A DNA stretch of 24,436 bases from Chara braunii (taxonomy: Eukaryota > Streptophyta > Charophyceae > Charales > Characeae): contig BFEA01000017.1 in the NCBI GenBank assembly GCA_003427395.1, forward strand, positions 502,516-526,951, in the 5' to 3' direction. Under the pieces are notes generated by a model. It had not been told where the DNA came from and did not search any database. It saw only the letters and a program-made list of their open reading frames with translations. Position 1 is the stretch's first letter. Each line of letters begins with the position of its first letter. Position numbers and translations under genes: made by a program. This document shows, in pieces, positions 8,134 to 17,184 of this stretch.

Positions 8134-9732
8134 ATGCCCCCACGGGGCGCCTCTGCGAGGTGCAGGAAAGATGGCGGGGGGGGCGACGGTGGGGAAACCA
8201 ACAAAGGTAGAGGCCACATACCGAAGTCGAAAAGGCAGCGCATTGATGACGCCAGCTCCTCACAAACTGATGACTTCCTCGCTGACGAAGTGGCTATGGT
8301 GGATGCGCAAGGGACGGCAGGGGTCGCAAGGTTGGGTTTCGGGCGGGATGGAGTGGCGAGGGAGCAACTGCAAGCACTGAAATGCAGCGTTGTTGGCGGT
8401 GCTGCCAGGACGGTGCCAAGGACCCCAAACACGGCAGGGGTTGTCGTCACGGGCGCGTGGGTCGCGGGACAACTTTCGCCGGCGGTAGGCCAAGGTCAGC
8501 CACGTCAGTCACTCCCCTTGCAACACGTGTTGGCATCAGGGGGAGGGCACATGGCGACCGCGCAAAAGGGCGACGCGACGGCTAGCGCCAGTCGGGCGGC
8601 GGCGGCAGATCACACAACTAAAGGAGGGGTCGTCGAAGGTGCAGAAAGGGGGGGGGTCGAAGACATTGGCCGTGACGATGGCCGAAGAGACGGAAAGCGG
8701 GAAGGCAATGATTACGACGACCGTCCACTTCTGCCGAGGGGGAAGGGAGCGCCGAAGGAGGACGACCTGGAAGAGAAGGCCAAGTTGTGGGTTGATTGCG
8801 ACGCTTTCTGGGGTCAGGGTCCCGGGAAACCTCTGAGGGAGGCGGTAGGCGAATGCACCGACTACTTCGTCGCCATCGCCAANGGAGACGCAGGAGTTGA
8901 GCCGTCGTCGATGCTCATCATGCCGCCGAATGACGTGCCGCGCTTCAAGATCGACGACCCGGCGCAGCGTGATCCGGCTCTCCNCAGAGCGCGCAGCGTG
9001 GAGAGAGTAGTGNTGNGCACCATCCACGGTTGGATCTTTAAATCGCAGTCGAGGTCGACTGGCTTCTCTCGTGCAGAGTCCTACATCACCGTCGACTTCG
9101 CCACGGACCTCGCACGAGCAGTTTGGCAGGCCTTGGAATGGTNGAGAGTGGTATCCCCTGCACTCGTCTACCACACGTTGGCGATGAAGATGGACGTGCC
9201 TCTGTGGTTCGCGGGGGTGAAGATTGAGGACCGCCCGGAAGACGACGATATCGCGGCGCGGCAGGAGGCGACAATTCTTCTGTTGGCGGAGTGTCGGACA
9301 GATGCGATCTGGTGCGGACAGCGGGCGGATGGCGGGCGCGTAAAATAGGAGAGGTTGTCCAGGCTGGCAGACAGTCTGTGAGCGTTGTTGTGCGCGGTCA
9401 TGTGGATCATGCGCATGGGAGGTGACGACGACCGATCGCATTACGAGGCATGGTCGTACGCGTCCATGGTCGCGAAACCGACGATGATAGAGATGGGGTC
9501 GTACATCTTCAACTGGCGCCGACACGTGGTGGACTCCGCCAACCTCGTCCTCGATCGTCTAGGCAAGGCCCACCTGACGCAAGGAGATTACCCGCAATGC
9601 ATTCCGGAATGGTGTGATTGCGGGTTGGCATTCGGGTACAACGCTGCCCTGAAGAACGCGGCGGAGGCCGCAAAACAGGGGTGGATCGGCAGCGGGCCCG
9701 CGGCGGATGACGATGGAGATGATGGCAAGTGA
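8134..9732 (+). pseudogene. Third Harbinger-encoded protein, two stops
   Basis: ATG at 8134 opens 404 codons. A low-complexity G/A/D-rich half with a basic PKSKRQRID patch is followed at about residue 215 by an ordered region (EEKAKLWVDCDAFWG, CTDYFVAIA, VPRFKIDDPAQRD, YITVDFATDLARAVW, AMKMDVPLWFAGVKIEDRPEDD). TAG at 9346 and TGA at 9379 interrupt it, but the same frame resumes (CAVMWIMRMGGDD to PEWCDCGLAFGYNAAL) and ends at 9732. Ns at 8883, 8984, 9013, 9016 and 9143 leave residues undefined. I do not recognise a named domain. The regular W/Y/D spacing suggests a folded partner of the Myb-like protein. Probably disabled in this copy. Confidence 0.6.
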
Positions 9733-11210
9733 CACGTCATCTCGAGCAGATGGCAGCGGGTTGGTTCGCATCGTCGGTGCTTCGTCGACGGTGGTGACGA
9801 GAGGAGGAAGTGTGCGCCTTCAAGTGGACACGGTAGCGCAGAGGCGGGAAGGGTGTTGCCAGGTGCTGGGGGTGGGGGGTGTGGCGAATAGGTGAGGTGG
9901 CAGGTCCTGCGCAGTAGTCTGTCAAGGCGGAGGTGCGGAAACATCTCTCACCACGTCGGCAGATGGCTCTGTATTACGTGTGTTGTGAGCGGCTCCTATG
10001 TTTTTTTTGTTTTTTTTTTCATGTAGTCTTTTAGGAATTGGAGCACACTTTCTGGTCGTGCTCCACAAAAGGGTTCGTTAATCATGGGGGTGACACGTGG
10101 CAGCACTGCGCAAACGGCAGGATAAGTTTGTCCTTCGTGGTTCGCGATTGGAGGGTGGATAGTGGGGAGGGAGTGTGGATAGGTAGGAGAAAAGTCGGTC
10201 ACCGCCATAACTTTTTCTGTACTTCAACGGATTTTATGCAATCATTTCTGTTTCTGTGTGAACGTCGTGTGACTGTATGCTTCTTATTGCTCAGGCACTG
10301 CTGCTTTTCTTCTGTTGTATGCGGGTTTATCGTTCACGATAATCGTTAATGATCGTCTGAATCGCGTCCACAGCTTCTATTCTCATGCTCTTGTTATTCC
10401 TCATCGCCATGTCGTCCACAACTTCTGTTCATGTTGAACACCACAGATAAAGGGGAAGAGAAAAAAAAAACGAAAACAAACAATGCACGAACCCATCGAA
10501 AATATCACAAGAGAGTTGTCAACCATTTCCCAAAATATGAACCCATCACGAGAAAACTGTTTGTTGATTACATTTCATTCCATGCACGTGGTCCTCATCA
10601 GTTCAACATCGAAGCTTCACCAACAGCATCAACCGAACGCCGAGTACTGCAGACAACATGCATCATAGACGCTACATGTGGTGGACAGAAAACACGTGCC
10701 ATCAAAAGACGGACAGCAGCATGACGCACGACGACGACCTCACACAAATAAACAAAAAAATACAAATATCTTATAATTTGAAGCAAAACAGCGATCCAAA
10801 GCACATGCGAAATAGAGGGGTGTCGACCTGCTCCGCGCCGCCACCCAACAAGCACCGAAAAACCCCTCCCCTCCCCCCCCCCCCCCCCCCCCCCCCTCAC
10901 ATTTCCCATCCCCATGCCCACGCATTTGCGCGGGAACACCGTCGCGGCAAGGACGACATCAATGAACAACGAAAAAAAAATAACAGCGACGTCACTGCCG
11001 ATCACCCACGGCAATTGAGCCGCTTCACTGTCGAGCACCCACGACTTGGAGAAGCACACTACCGTCGACTACAACAACAAACACCTACAAACGAATCGTC
11101 CGCCTACTGCAAACCCTGCGAGCTAACTCCACGTCATCGTTCGCGACTCCACGACGGACACACACGGTTTTTGTCTGTGTACGAGAGGCAGAGTGGCGCG
11201 ACACGCACGA
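9733..11210. other. Spacer between the convergent Harbinger genes
   Basis: Contains 3' regions of the plus-strand gene and the minus-strand transposase. T-rich runs lie at about 10000-10020. AAAAAA-rich sequence occurs at 10450-10780. A run of about 25 C lies near 10872-10897. Open frames here are broken up by low complexity and resemble no family. No RNA gene seen. Confidence 0.45.
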
Positions 11211-12527
11211 TCAGATGTGTTTCATTCGCTCCGCTAGGGCATTGCAGAGCGCGTGTGCGGCGTCCGTCGATGTCAGCATCGTCACTGGCTGTAGTGGACG
11301 ATGCATCCCCAGGTCCACTCGTCGCCTCACCCCGTTCTCGTCGACCTCCCACAACAAGTTCTCGTCGAACTCGATTCCAGCATCGAGCAGGACGTTGTGG
11401 AGAATGCAGACGGCCGTGAACTGCTGCGGTAGAGTGTCCAAGTTCGTTTTGTGCGACCGAAGGAAGAGCCTCCACATCCCCTTCAACCTCCCGAACGCCC
11501 TCTCCACAGCACCTCTAGCGGCCTTTTGTTTGTTGTCGAACCTTTCCTCGTCTGGGTGCTGATTGATTCCTCCGTACGGCACCACTATACATTCTGAAGG
11601 AGGATACCTGTTGTCGCCCAAGATGTATCCATTCGTCCTCACCCCTCCCGACAGCGTTACAGGCGGCCCGCGAAAAAGCGTTCCCTCTTCCTCCCGCCTC
11701 GACAGACTTGACAGCTGGATTACCCGAATGTCGTGGCAGCTGCCCGGGTAGCCAACGAAGACGTCAAGCACACGCAGATTCAGGTCCACCACCACCTGCG
11801 CAATGACGGAGAAACGGTGCTTGCGGTCGAAGTAGTTCTCGCTCGAAGCGTTCGCCAGTTTGTCCACGTAGATGTGTGTGCAGTCAACTGCGCCATGGCA
11901 GTTGGGAAAGCCCTTGTCCTGAAACGCCCATAGCACCACCTGTTTACGCACCCCCGTCGGCCACGATATCCTGTCCCCGTAGACCCTCGACAACGCGGCT
12001 GTCACATCGCGCACGGCTCGAACTCCGGATGATCTGCCAATGTCGAACGATGATGTGCTGTTGTCGTACGACTCTCCTGTTGCCCACCTATACAGCGCGT
12101 ACGCGACGATTTGATCCGGCTGAAGCGGCTCCCTGTAAAACGTGACCTGTCGTTGAAAATGAGGTGCACAGGCTTCGGTGATCTCCATGAACACTCTCCT
12201 CGACATGCGGAGCTTTTCCCGGAAGTGGTCATCCGTCGCGTCATCGCACACCCACAAATCCTCCCAAGTCCCGCCAGTTCTCTGCCTCATCCACCAACGT
12301 GGCGTCGCCCTGGGAAGCACACCGGAGCCGATTGCAGCGCAAAGCTGAGCCACGGCCTCCGAAGTCGTGATGCAGTCCGGGGCGTCCAACACCCTCTGCA
12401 GCAGAAGCCTGTGTCGCCGCCTGGAAAGCGCTGCCTTCATGCGGCCCGCCGCCCTCTCCGCTTCGTATCGACGGACTACGGCAACGGCAGCTGCCGCGAC
12501 AGCACAGCACGGCCACCCCCATCGCAT
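11211..12527 (-). CDS. PIF/Harbinger transposase (DDE_Tnp_4 type)
   Basis: A minus-strand frame of 438 residues from ATG at 12527. The frame is open further upstream to about 12878 but with no better start. It catalyses cut-and-paste transposition. An N-terminal segment (VLPRATPRWWMRQRTGG) is followed by a helix-turn-helix-like region at about 133-175 (PLQPDQIVAYALYRWATG, FDIGRSSGVRAV). The catalytic core has D215 in HGAVDCTHI, the family hallmark HDIRVIQ near 265, D305 in YILGDNRYP, and E342 in AVERAFGRLKGMW. D-D-E are all present and uninterrupted, so activity is possible. Length is near the family norm. It is convergent with the Myb-like and third genes. Confidence 0.9.
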   Translation of the reverse strand: MRWGWPCCAVAAAAVAVVRRYEAERAAGRMKAALSRRRHRLLLQRVLDAPDCITTSEAVAQLCAAIGSGVLPRATPRWWMRQRTGGTWEDLWVCDDATDDHFREKLRMSRRVFMEITEACAPHFQRQVTFYREPLQPDQIVAYALYRWATGESYDNSTSSFDIGRSSGVRAVRDVTAALSRVYGDRISWPTGVRKQVVLWAFQDKGFPNCHGAVDCTHIYVDKLANASSENYFDRKHRFSVIAQVVVDLNLRVLDVFVGYPGSCHDIRVIQLSSLSRREEEGTLFRGPPVTLSGGVRTNGYILGDNRYPPSECIVVPYGGINQHPDEERFDNKQKAARGAVERAFGRLKGMWRLFLRSHKTNLDTLPQQFTAVCILHNVLLDAGIEFDENLLWEVDENGVRRRVDLGMHRPLQPVTMLTSTDAAHALCNALAERMKHI

Positions 12528-13185
12528 CCCTCCATTCGCGCACGTCCACGAGGAAGAGCAACGTCCACTGCCACCCACCTGCGCGAATGAACGTCCGCGA
12601 CGACGACCGAAGACGCCTACGACGAGGTGTGGAAGACAGGCGTGATGACAAAAATCACACGGCGATGGGCCCAGAGCGTTCGTCCTCCGTCCCTGAACCA
12701 CGGAAGCGCAACTCGCATGCACGTGGCCAGCGCAGGAGCTGACACGCCGCTTCGTTTTGCCTGCAACGAACACACTACACACGGTGGCGGCGCGGTGCCG
12801 TTGAAGTACGACATGCGACGTCAAGCCTGCGCGCTCGTCCCCCAGTCGACGTGCTCTTCCGCCTGTGCGCCGCCACACTGTCGTTCCGCACGGAGAAAAT
12901 TCGAATTTCGAATTTCGAACGGGGCCGTTCCCGCGTTCGCAATTTTATTTTCCACGGCCCGTGACGTATTGCCGCCGTCCGGCTGGTGGACCACCGCGCC
13001 TCGCAAACGGACATCCCGAATCGGAGGTCGGACAACATCCTCGCGGCCGTCTATAATCTCATGAAAATGGCCACGGGACGGCCCCGAGGATGCATCCTCG
13101 GGGCTACTCTCCGAGGACAGGTGGAACGACGCCTCCAAAAATCAAAAAAATCTCCGAGGATTCGTCCTCGGAGCTCGAGGACGCG
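12528..13185. other. Transposase upstream and right subterminal region
   Basis: Likely holds the minus-strand promoter and 5' leader of the transposase. An AATTCGAATTTCGAATTTCGAA tandem motif lies near 12898-12919, and 13080-13185 has the CCGAGGA palindromes. No other gene is supported. Confidence 0.45.
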
Positions 13186-13208
13186 CCGAGGAGTGTCGAA
13201 TGACGCCC
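13186..13208 (-). repeat. Right TIR of the 8.5-kb Harbinger element
   Basis: Read inward from 13208 this is GGGCGTCATTCGACACTCCT then CGG. The subterminal region contains a perfect 24-bp palindrome at 13081-13104 (GCCCCGAGGATG and its complement) and a CTCCGAGGA/TCCTCGGAG hairpin at 13153-13174. GTTCCACCTGTCCTCGGA read from this end matches 4726-4743. Confidence 0.88.
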
Positions 13209-13281
13209 TTTCTAGCAGTTCAGTCAGGCACATGGCCGTTTCTTTCTTTCTTCGGGTTCTTTTTTTTTTTTTTTTTTTTTT

Positions 13282-13351
13282 NNNNNNNNNNNNNNNNNNN
13301 NNNNNNNNNNNNNNNNNNNNNNNNNNNNNNNNNNNNNNNNNNNNNNNNNNN
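13282..13351. other. 70-N assembly gap inside poly(T)
   Basis: Seventy Ns lie between a run of about 21 T and a shorter T run. The true length is unknown. Frames translated through it are meaningless. Confidence 0.95.
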
Positions 13352-13422
13352 TTTTTTTTTCCCGGTCGCCGCAACGCGCTGCGCCGCTCCGTGGCTGGGG
13401 GGGAAAAAAAAACAGCCCCATG

Positions 13423-13532
13423 GTTGGGCCACGGCCGAGATGTCTCGGCCACACCCCAGACTGGCCACGGCCGAGATGTCTCGGCCTCACCCCAGATTGG
13501 CCAGGGCCGAGATGTCTCGGCCACAGCCCAGA
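13423..13532 (+). repeat. Three 36-bp repeats with a perfect palindrome
   Basis: The 18-bp perfect palindrome GGCCGAGATGTCTCGGCC begins at 13433, 13469 and 13505, an exact 36-bp period. The intervening CACACCCCAGACTGGCCA-like spacer varies by a few bases. The palindrome is invariant while the spacer drifts, which suggests recent amplification or selection on the palindrome. The period divides by three, so a 12-residue protein repeat appears in translation, but nothing else supports coding. Confidence 0.85.
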
Positions 13533-13596
13533 TTCGCAGGCACTACCCTTCACAGGCAAACGCGAAGTCTCAAGAGTAGCCTACTCCTAAGAAGTG

Positions 13597-13744
13597 GGGC
13601 AGGCCCTCACTTCATCAGTGTTTTGAGGGCAGGGATGGAGGCGAAAAAAAGAAAAAAGAAAAAGAAGACATAAAAAAGTAAGGAAACGAGGAACTGCGAA
13701 TCCACCTACGTCCGGCAGGCCCTCACCTCATCAGTGCTTTGAGG
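13597..13744 (+). repeat. Pair of direct repeats (GGCAGGCCCTCAC type)
   Basis: GGCAGGCCCTCACTTCATCAG at about 13598 and GGCAGGCCCTCACCTCATCAG at about 13711, each followed by TG(T/C)TTTGAGG, lie roughly 113 bp apart. They may be two units of a degenerate tandem repeat. The rest of 13533-13975 shows no gene. Confidence 0.55.
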
Positions 13745-13975
13745 AATGTATCTGGCCATGAAGTGAGGAACATGAAACAGGTCGTTTTCCTTTTTTGTTT
13801 CTTGTTGTCAGGTCCTTGTAACGCCCTGCCAGCCAGGCAGGGCCGATTCCACGCGAGGCAGCTAACTGCCTGGCTTCATTTAGCATCCTGTATCGGACCC
13901 CAATCACAGCATAAGGGATGTTTTTTTTTTTGTTTTTTTTTTTTTAATCTGCTGTTCGTGGATACACGAGGGCCC

Positions 13976-14107
13976 TGAGTGAACTGCTGCCTAAAGGCAG
14001 CCCGAGTTTCAACTGCAATTGAAACTCGGGCCCTGACTAAAATGCTAAAAAGCAGTTTGAAATGCAATTACAAACTGTTTTTCGTGACTGCGCCGAAGTT
14101 ACCCCCC
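13976..14107 (-). repeat. Fold-back MITE, family 2
   Basis: CCCGAGTTTCAA (14001-14012) and TTGAAACTCGGG (14019-14030) form a perfect 12-bp hairpin. A second inverted motif, AGCAGTTTGAAATGCAATTACAA, follows. The whole matches 4536-4675 in opposite orientation. It sits between T-rich and C/A-rich runs. Confidence 0.65.
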
Positions 14108-14596
14108 CCCCCCAAAAAAAAAAGGATTCCAATCAACACAATGGTAGTGTGAATATGCTCCAGCTATATTCATGGTGCTCAAAGTGTCTAGGAACAACCC
14201 ACCATAGTCCCTTTTTTTTCTTTTTTTTTTTTCCCAATAAATATTCAGACTGGGACTTCCTCAATTGAATTTGTTTTGGCTGAAATGTGGGCTCCGATGA
14301 CACCAAGGGAATACTCACTCTAGGACTTAAGCACATGTACCTGTCAGTGATTGCAATTACAGCCACGCCAGGATGAATGTGACCAGAATTACGTCCACAG
14401 CTCCGCGGAAAAAGTCCTGATGAGAGTAGTATGCTCCCAGATCATACTCGCAATAGGACTTTCATGCGTGTATCTGACCTCAATTACGGCAAGATCTGGA
14501 TGTCTGTGACGCAAACTAGGTCCAGAAATGAGTCCAAAATGTGCACTTGTCAGTCTGGCCCCAGGAACGTACATCAACTGTGGGGATGCTTGAGGG

Positions 14597-14599
<3 letters not shown>
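14108..14599. other. Gene-free spacer
   Basis: Contains a poly(C)-poly(A) junction (14102-14124), a T run near 14212-14232 and otherwise unremarkable sequence. No coding signal is supported. Confidence 0.4.
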
Positions 14600-14641
<42 letters not shown>

Positions 14642-14727
14642 TTTTTTTTTTTATTTTTTTTTTTTCCGGGGGGAGGCTCCATCTATTGGTGGGGAGCTGG
14701 ACCTGCTGGAAAACGGGTCCAGCGTCC
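14600..14727 (-). repeat. Dispersed repeat copy B with long poly(T)
   Basis: About 65 bases of nearly pure T (14600-14665) precede an inverted copy of the block at 4384-4440. Read on the minus strand, the unit is GACGCTGGACCCGTTTTCCAGCAGGT, CTCCCCACCAATAGAT and then a long poly(A). That layout is typical of a retroposed 3' end, but no source ORF is visible. Confidence 0.6.
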
Positions 14728-14960
14728 CTTATACAGTGGTACATCTGTGAAGTATTCTGGATGTTTGTCGGGAAAGAGCCTGCCAGCTTGAGGGAACATA
14801 CACCAAATTGAATTGTGAATTTGTGAGTATGCCCTTGGAGGCTTGGACATCAATAGCAGAAAAGGAGTTCTGAAACGCATCTCCACAAAGATAGCGACTT
14901 TGATTCATGCAATCTACTTAAAGAATCTTAAGATCAGAATGATCTGATTTTACATCCCTT

Positions 14961-15840
14961 AAACCACCAGTACTAAGTCTTGGGCCCGCTATTTATTTAT
15001 GGTCCGGGGCATTGATGCGCCGTGACCTTGGCGCTCAGCCTCCAGAGCAAAGTGGCTGGCGTTGCCAGCCAAAAAGAGGTCCCCATGGGTTCGTTTTCGT
15101 TGTGGTGCACAGCACTTTTCCAGCCCCGGAGAAAAGTGCCTCAGAAGTACTGTTGGTTTAAACCACCGGACAGTACTTCCGAAAGTCAAGGCCGTATACG
15201 AGCTGCGATGAATCAGATGCGCTGTGCCTAGTAACGGGTGCGGTGGATTCGGTCCAAATCCATTTCAAGTGGAAACGTCGCGGCTCTATTTTTCGTGGAG
15301 GCTGATGGATGGGCGAAGTACTGATGGTTAAAACCACCAGTCCCCCAGGGAGTCTTAGGCCCCCTCTGGGGAGGCTCTGATGCAAATGCAGATGGACCCA
15401 CCGCGTTAACGGCCTAAAAACGGGGAGGTACTGGTGGTTTAAACCGCCAGTACACAGGCCCAGCCTTGAAGAAAGTTTTTGTCGCCACAAGCAAAACTCG
15501 GATGTGCCGCGCTGCATGGGGCCCCATTGAAAATAATAATCTGTGGCCTCGGAAGCCGGAAGTGGTGCGGGTTCCACGCTGACACCCGCGGGCCTGTGTA
15601 CGGGGTACTGGTGCTTTAAACCACCAGTACTTCCTCGAGTGACACCCGCGGGCCTGTGTATGGGGTACTGGTGCTTTAAACCACCAGTACTTCCTCGAGT
15701 CGTGCCCGTCAACGCGCCACGATTTTAGGAAACGTACGGGCTACTACAGGAGCGCCCAGATTCATCCGACTAGAAACGTTTCTACTCGGTTTTTTTTTCC
15801 GCGGCTGATATCTGGGCCAAGTACTGGTGGTTTAAGCAGC
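14961..15840 (+). repeat. Degenerate array of GGTTTAAACC palindromes
   Basis: Seven sites share the arms GTACTGGTGGTTTAAACC/ACCAGTAC in varying completeness: 14961-14973 (half), 15144-15179, 15315-15342, 15427-15453, 15605-15630, 15665-15690 and 15820-15840 (half). Flanking words recur too (AGTCTTGGGCCC after the first, AGTCTTAGGCCC after the third), so the array is a decayed tandem repeat with irregular 60-175 bp spacing. 15581-15640 and 15641-15700 are a 60-bp tandem duplication differing at one base. No ORF in it is credible. Confidence 0.8.
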
Positions 15841-16326
15841 AAAATGGCAGCAGATCTGCGGTCAGGTCCCAGTTACGTAGATTATTCACAGTTGACCACT
15901 GATCATTAAGATCTACGGTGAGAAATGAGTGATCCGCGGAAGTGGGGCCTGGCTGTTGAACGTACAAATATCGATGAATCGATGATCCATTACGAACGCT
16001 TTTCGGGGCAGGGGGAGAGGGTGGTGTGGGTGGGATCCTCATTAAGTCATGCAGGTCTATCCTCAGGATCTTCCCAGCATTTAGACGGTCACCTTGGTGA
16101 TGTCATCATAGTATATAATATCATCTGACAGCAAAATTCACAGGAAAGCAGATCTTACGATGTGCATTAATTCGGGGGAGACTTGGAGTCCCTCTACGAC
16201 CCGTAGGTGCACAGTGGGATCCATTCCATGCGCAAGAATCCAGCCATCGTACCTACCTACCACTTTTCATATTATGTTGCCATCATTATTTTTGTTGCCG
16301 TCCTTTTCCTATTAGGCTCACTTTTT
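15841..16326. other. Gene-free spacer
   Basis: Unique-looking sequence with no coding signal, RNA gene or repeat that I can support. Confidence 0.4.
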
Positions 16327-16525
16327 TGGGGGGAAACTATGCGGGAGTAGCAAAAATGAGTTATGATTGCACTATGGGCCAAGATACAGTTTCAAATTGC
16401 AGTTCGGGCAATGTATACAACCCAGCTTTCTGCCCAGGTAGGGCGCCTGAAGTGCAATTGCAAACTGTATCTTGCCCCATAGTGCAATTACAACTCGTTT
16501 GTGCAACTCTGCTCAAGTTACCCCT
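16327..16525. repeat. Complete fold-back MITE, family 1
   Basis: The arms are about 80 bp each and roughly 80 percent complementary by eye. The left reads GGGGAAACTA..GCACTATGGGCCAAGATACAGTTT; the right, reversed, reads GGGGTAACTT..GCACTATGGGGCAAGATACAGTTT. The centre is AATGTATACAACCCAGC. T runs flank it. There is no coding capacity. It gives the empty-site reference for the insertion at 341/342. Confidence 0.8.
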
Positions 16526-16621
16526 TTTTTTTTCTTTTTTCTTTTTTCAATTCTTGGGCTGATGTGATAATAAGAAAGACTCAGTACAAATTGTATATGA
16601 TTATAATAGACCTAATTTACA

Positions 16622-16695
16622 ACCATGCAGTCACTGTCATCAGCTGTTGATTTTTATTATGTTCATTAACAATATCAGCCTTGGGCACTGGGTCC

Positions 16696-16734
<39 letters not shown>

Positions 16735-16753
16735 AATGCAGTCACTGTCATTA
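16622..16753 (+). repeat. PLE target repeat with poly(A) and target duplication
   Basis: CATGCAGTCACTGTCATCAGC (about 16623) and CAATGCAGTCACTGTCATTA (about 16734) begin two units of one repeat, separated by a run of about 35 A. CACTGTCATTA at 16743-16753 recurs at 22175-22185 after the retroelement, followed by GCTGTTGATTTTTATTATGTTCA as in the first unit (16640 onward). The second unit was therefore split by the PLE with an 11-bp duplication. Confidence 0.75.
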
Positions 16754-16754
16754 T

Positions 16755-17184
16755 TGATTTCTTGGAGTAACGGACCGAGGTACTAATCCCAGGGACTGGG
16801 ACTGGTACCCGAGCTGATTTTGTAGTTGTGTGCTTTGGTTTGGAACGCGACACTGTGTTGGATACCGACTTAAATACAGTAGTACTGTGAAGGTCAATCT
16901 CTTTTCAGGACTAACGGTACCTCCTGCTATTCCGGGATAGTAGGGGTAACGGAAGTGGGCGTGATGAACGTAGGGATAGTTCGTGGATGTTTGGTGGCGA
17001 ACCCCCTGAGGAGGCAACGGCAGTTGCCGAAACGCAGCGTCGGGGACGCTGATCCTGAANGGTGTTCTTGTTATATTTCTAANCNATTCTATTGATTGAG
17101 TTTGGCTTTATGTGTACTTGACGCGACAACTGTCGCATACGGCTTGCTGAGTACTTCTCTCTCGCTTTCACTTTTCTATACTAC
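16755..17184 (+). repeat. Left pseudo-LTR of the PLE
   Basis: 430 bp, nearly identical to 21740-22169 (about nine substitutions noticed, plus Ns at 17060, 17083 and 17085). It begins TGATTTCTTGGAGTAACGGAC and ends CTATACTAC. It contains the hammerhead-like core at 17006-17054. In PLEs such repeats arise from tandem arrangement of copies, and are called pseudo-LTRs. Confidence 0.9.
17000..17067 (+). ncRNA. Hammerhead-ribozyme-like motif, left copy
   Basis: The core CTGAGGA (17006-17012) fits CUGANGA. Stem II is six perfect pairs, GGCAAC/GTTGCC, with loop GGCA. GAAA follows at 17029-17032. Stem III is seven pairs, CAGCGTC/GACGCTG, with loop GGG. ATC at 17052-17054 fits NUH, so cleavage would be after 17054. 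Against it: stem III is separated from the core by a CG/A internal loop, and the only stem I candidate (GAACCCC with GGTGTTC, one mismatch) leaves six unpaired bases. It is on the sense strand of the PLE. Confidence 0.45.

Larger units (their letters stand above)
4676..13208. mobile_element. PIF/Harbinger transposon, 8.5 kb, with transposase
   Basis: The termini are inverted repeats: GGGCGTCGTTCGACACTCCT at the left and GGGCGTCATTCGACACTCCT read inward from 13208, one mismatch. Possible 3-bp duplication TTT (4673-4675, 13209-13211), not diagnostic because the left flank is a T run. Order inside: leader ORF (5302), Myb/trihelix-like protein (5755-7143), third protein (8134-9732, two stops), then a convergent minus-strand transposase (11211-12527). 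A transposase plus a Myb-like protein is the standard Harbinger gene pair. The third protein and the leader are extra. Size is large for the superfamily. Confidence 0.85.

Noticed and set aside
10872-10897. Poly(C) run as a regulatory or i-motif element
   Set aside because: Long homopolymers of several bases are common in this window and often sit at assembly trouble spots; nothing ties this one to a function.
10658-11419. A 253-residue plus-strand protein overlapping the transposase 3' end
   Set aside because: It runs through the poly(C) tract as polyproline and overlaps the well-supported transposase on the other strand.
13423-13532. CRISPR array
   Set aside because: Only three units, spacers are near-identical rather than unique, no cas genes, and the context is eukaryotic.
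13200-13673. Proteins spanning the N gap, including a 12-residue repeat protein
   Set aside because: The frames run through 70 Ns and homopolymers. The protein repeat is only the 36-bp palindromic array read in translation.
15022-15712. Protein-coding frames across the palindrome array
   Set aside because: They repeat the same few residues because of tandem DNA units, with no ATG-led conserved domain.
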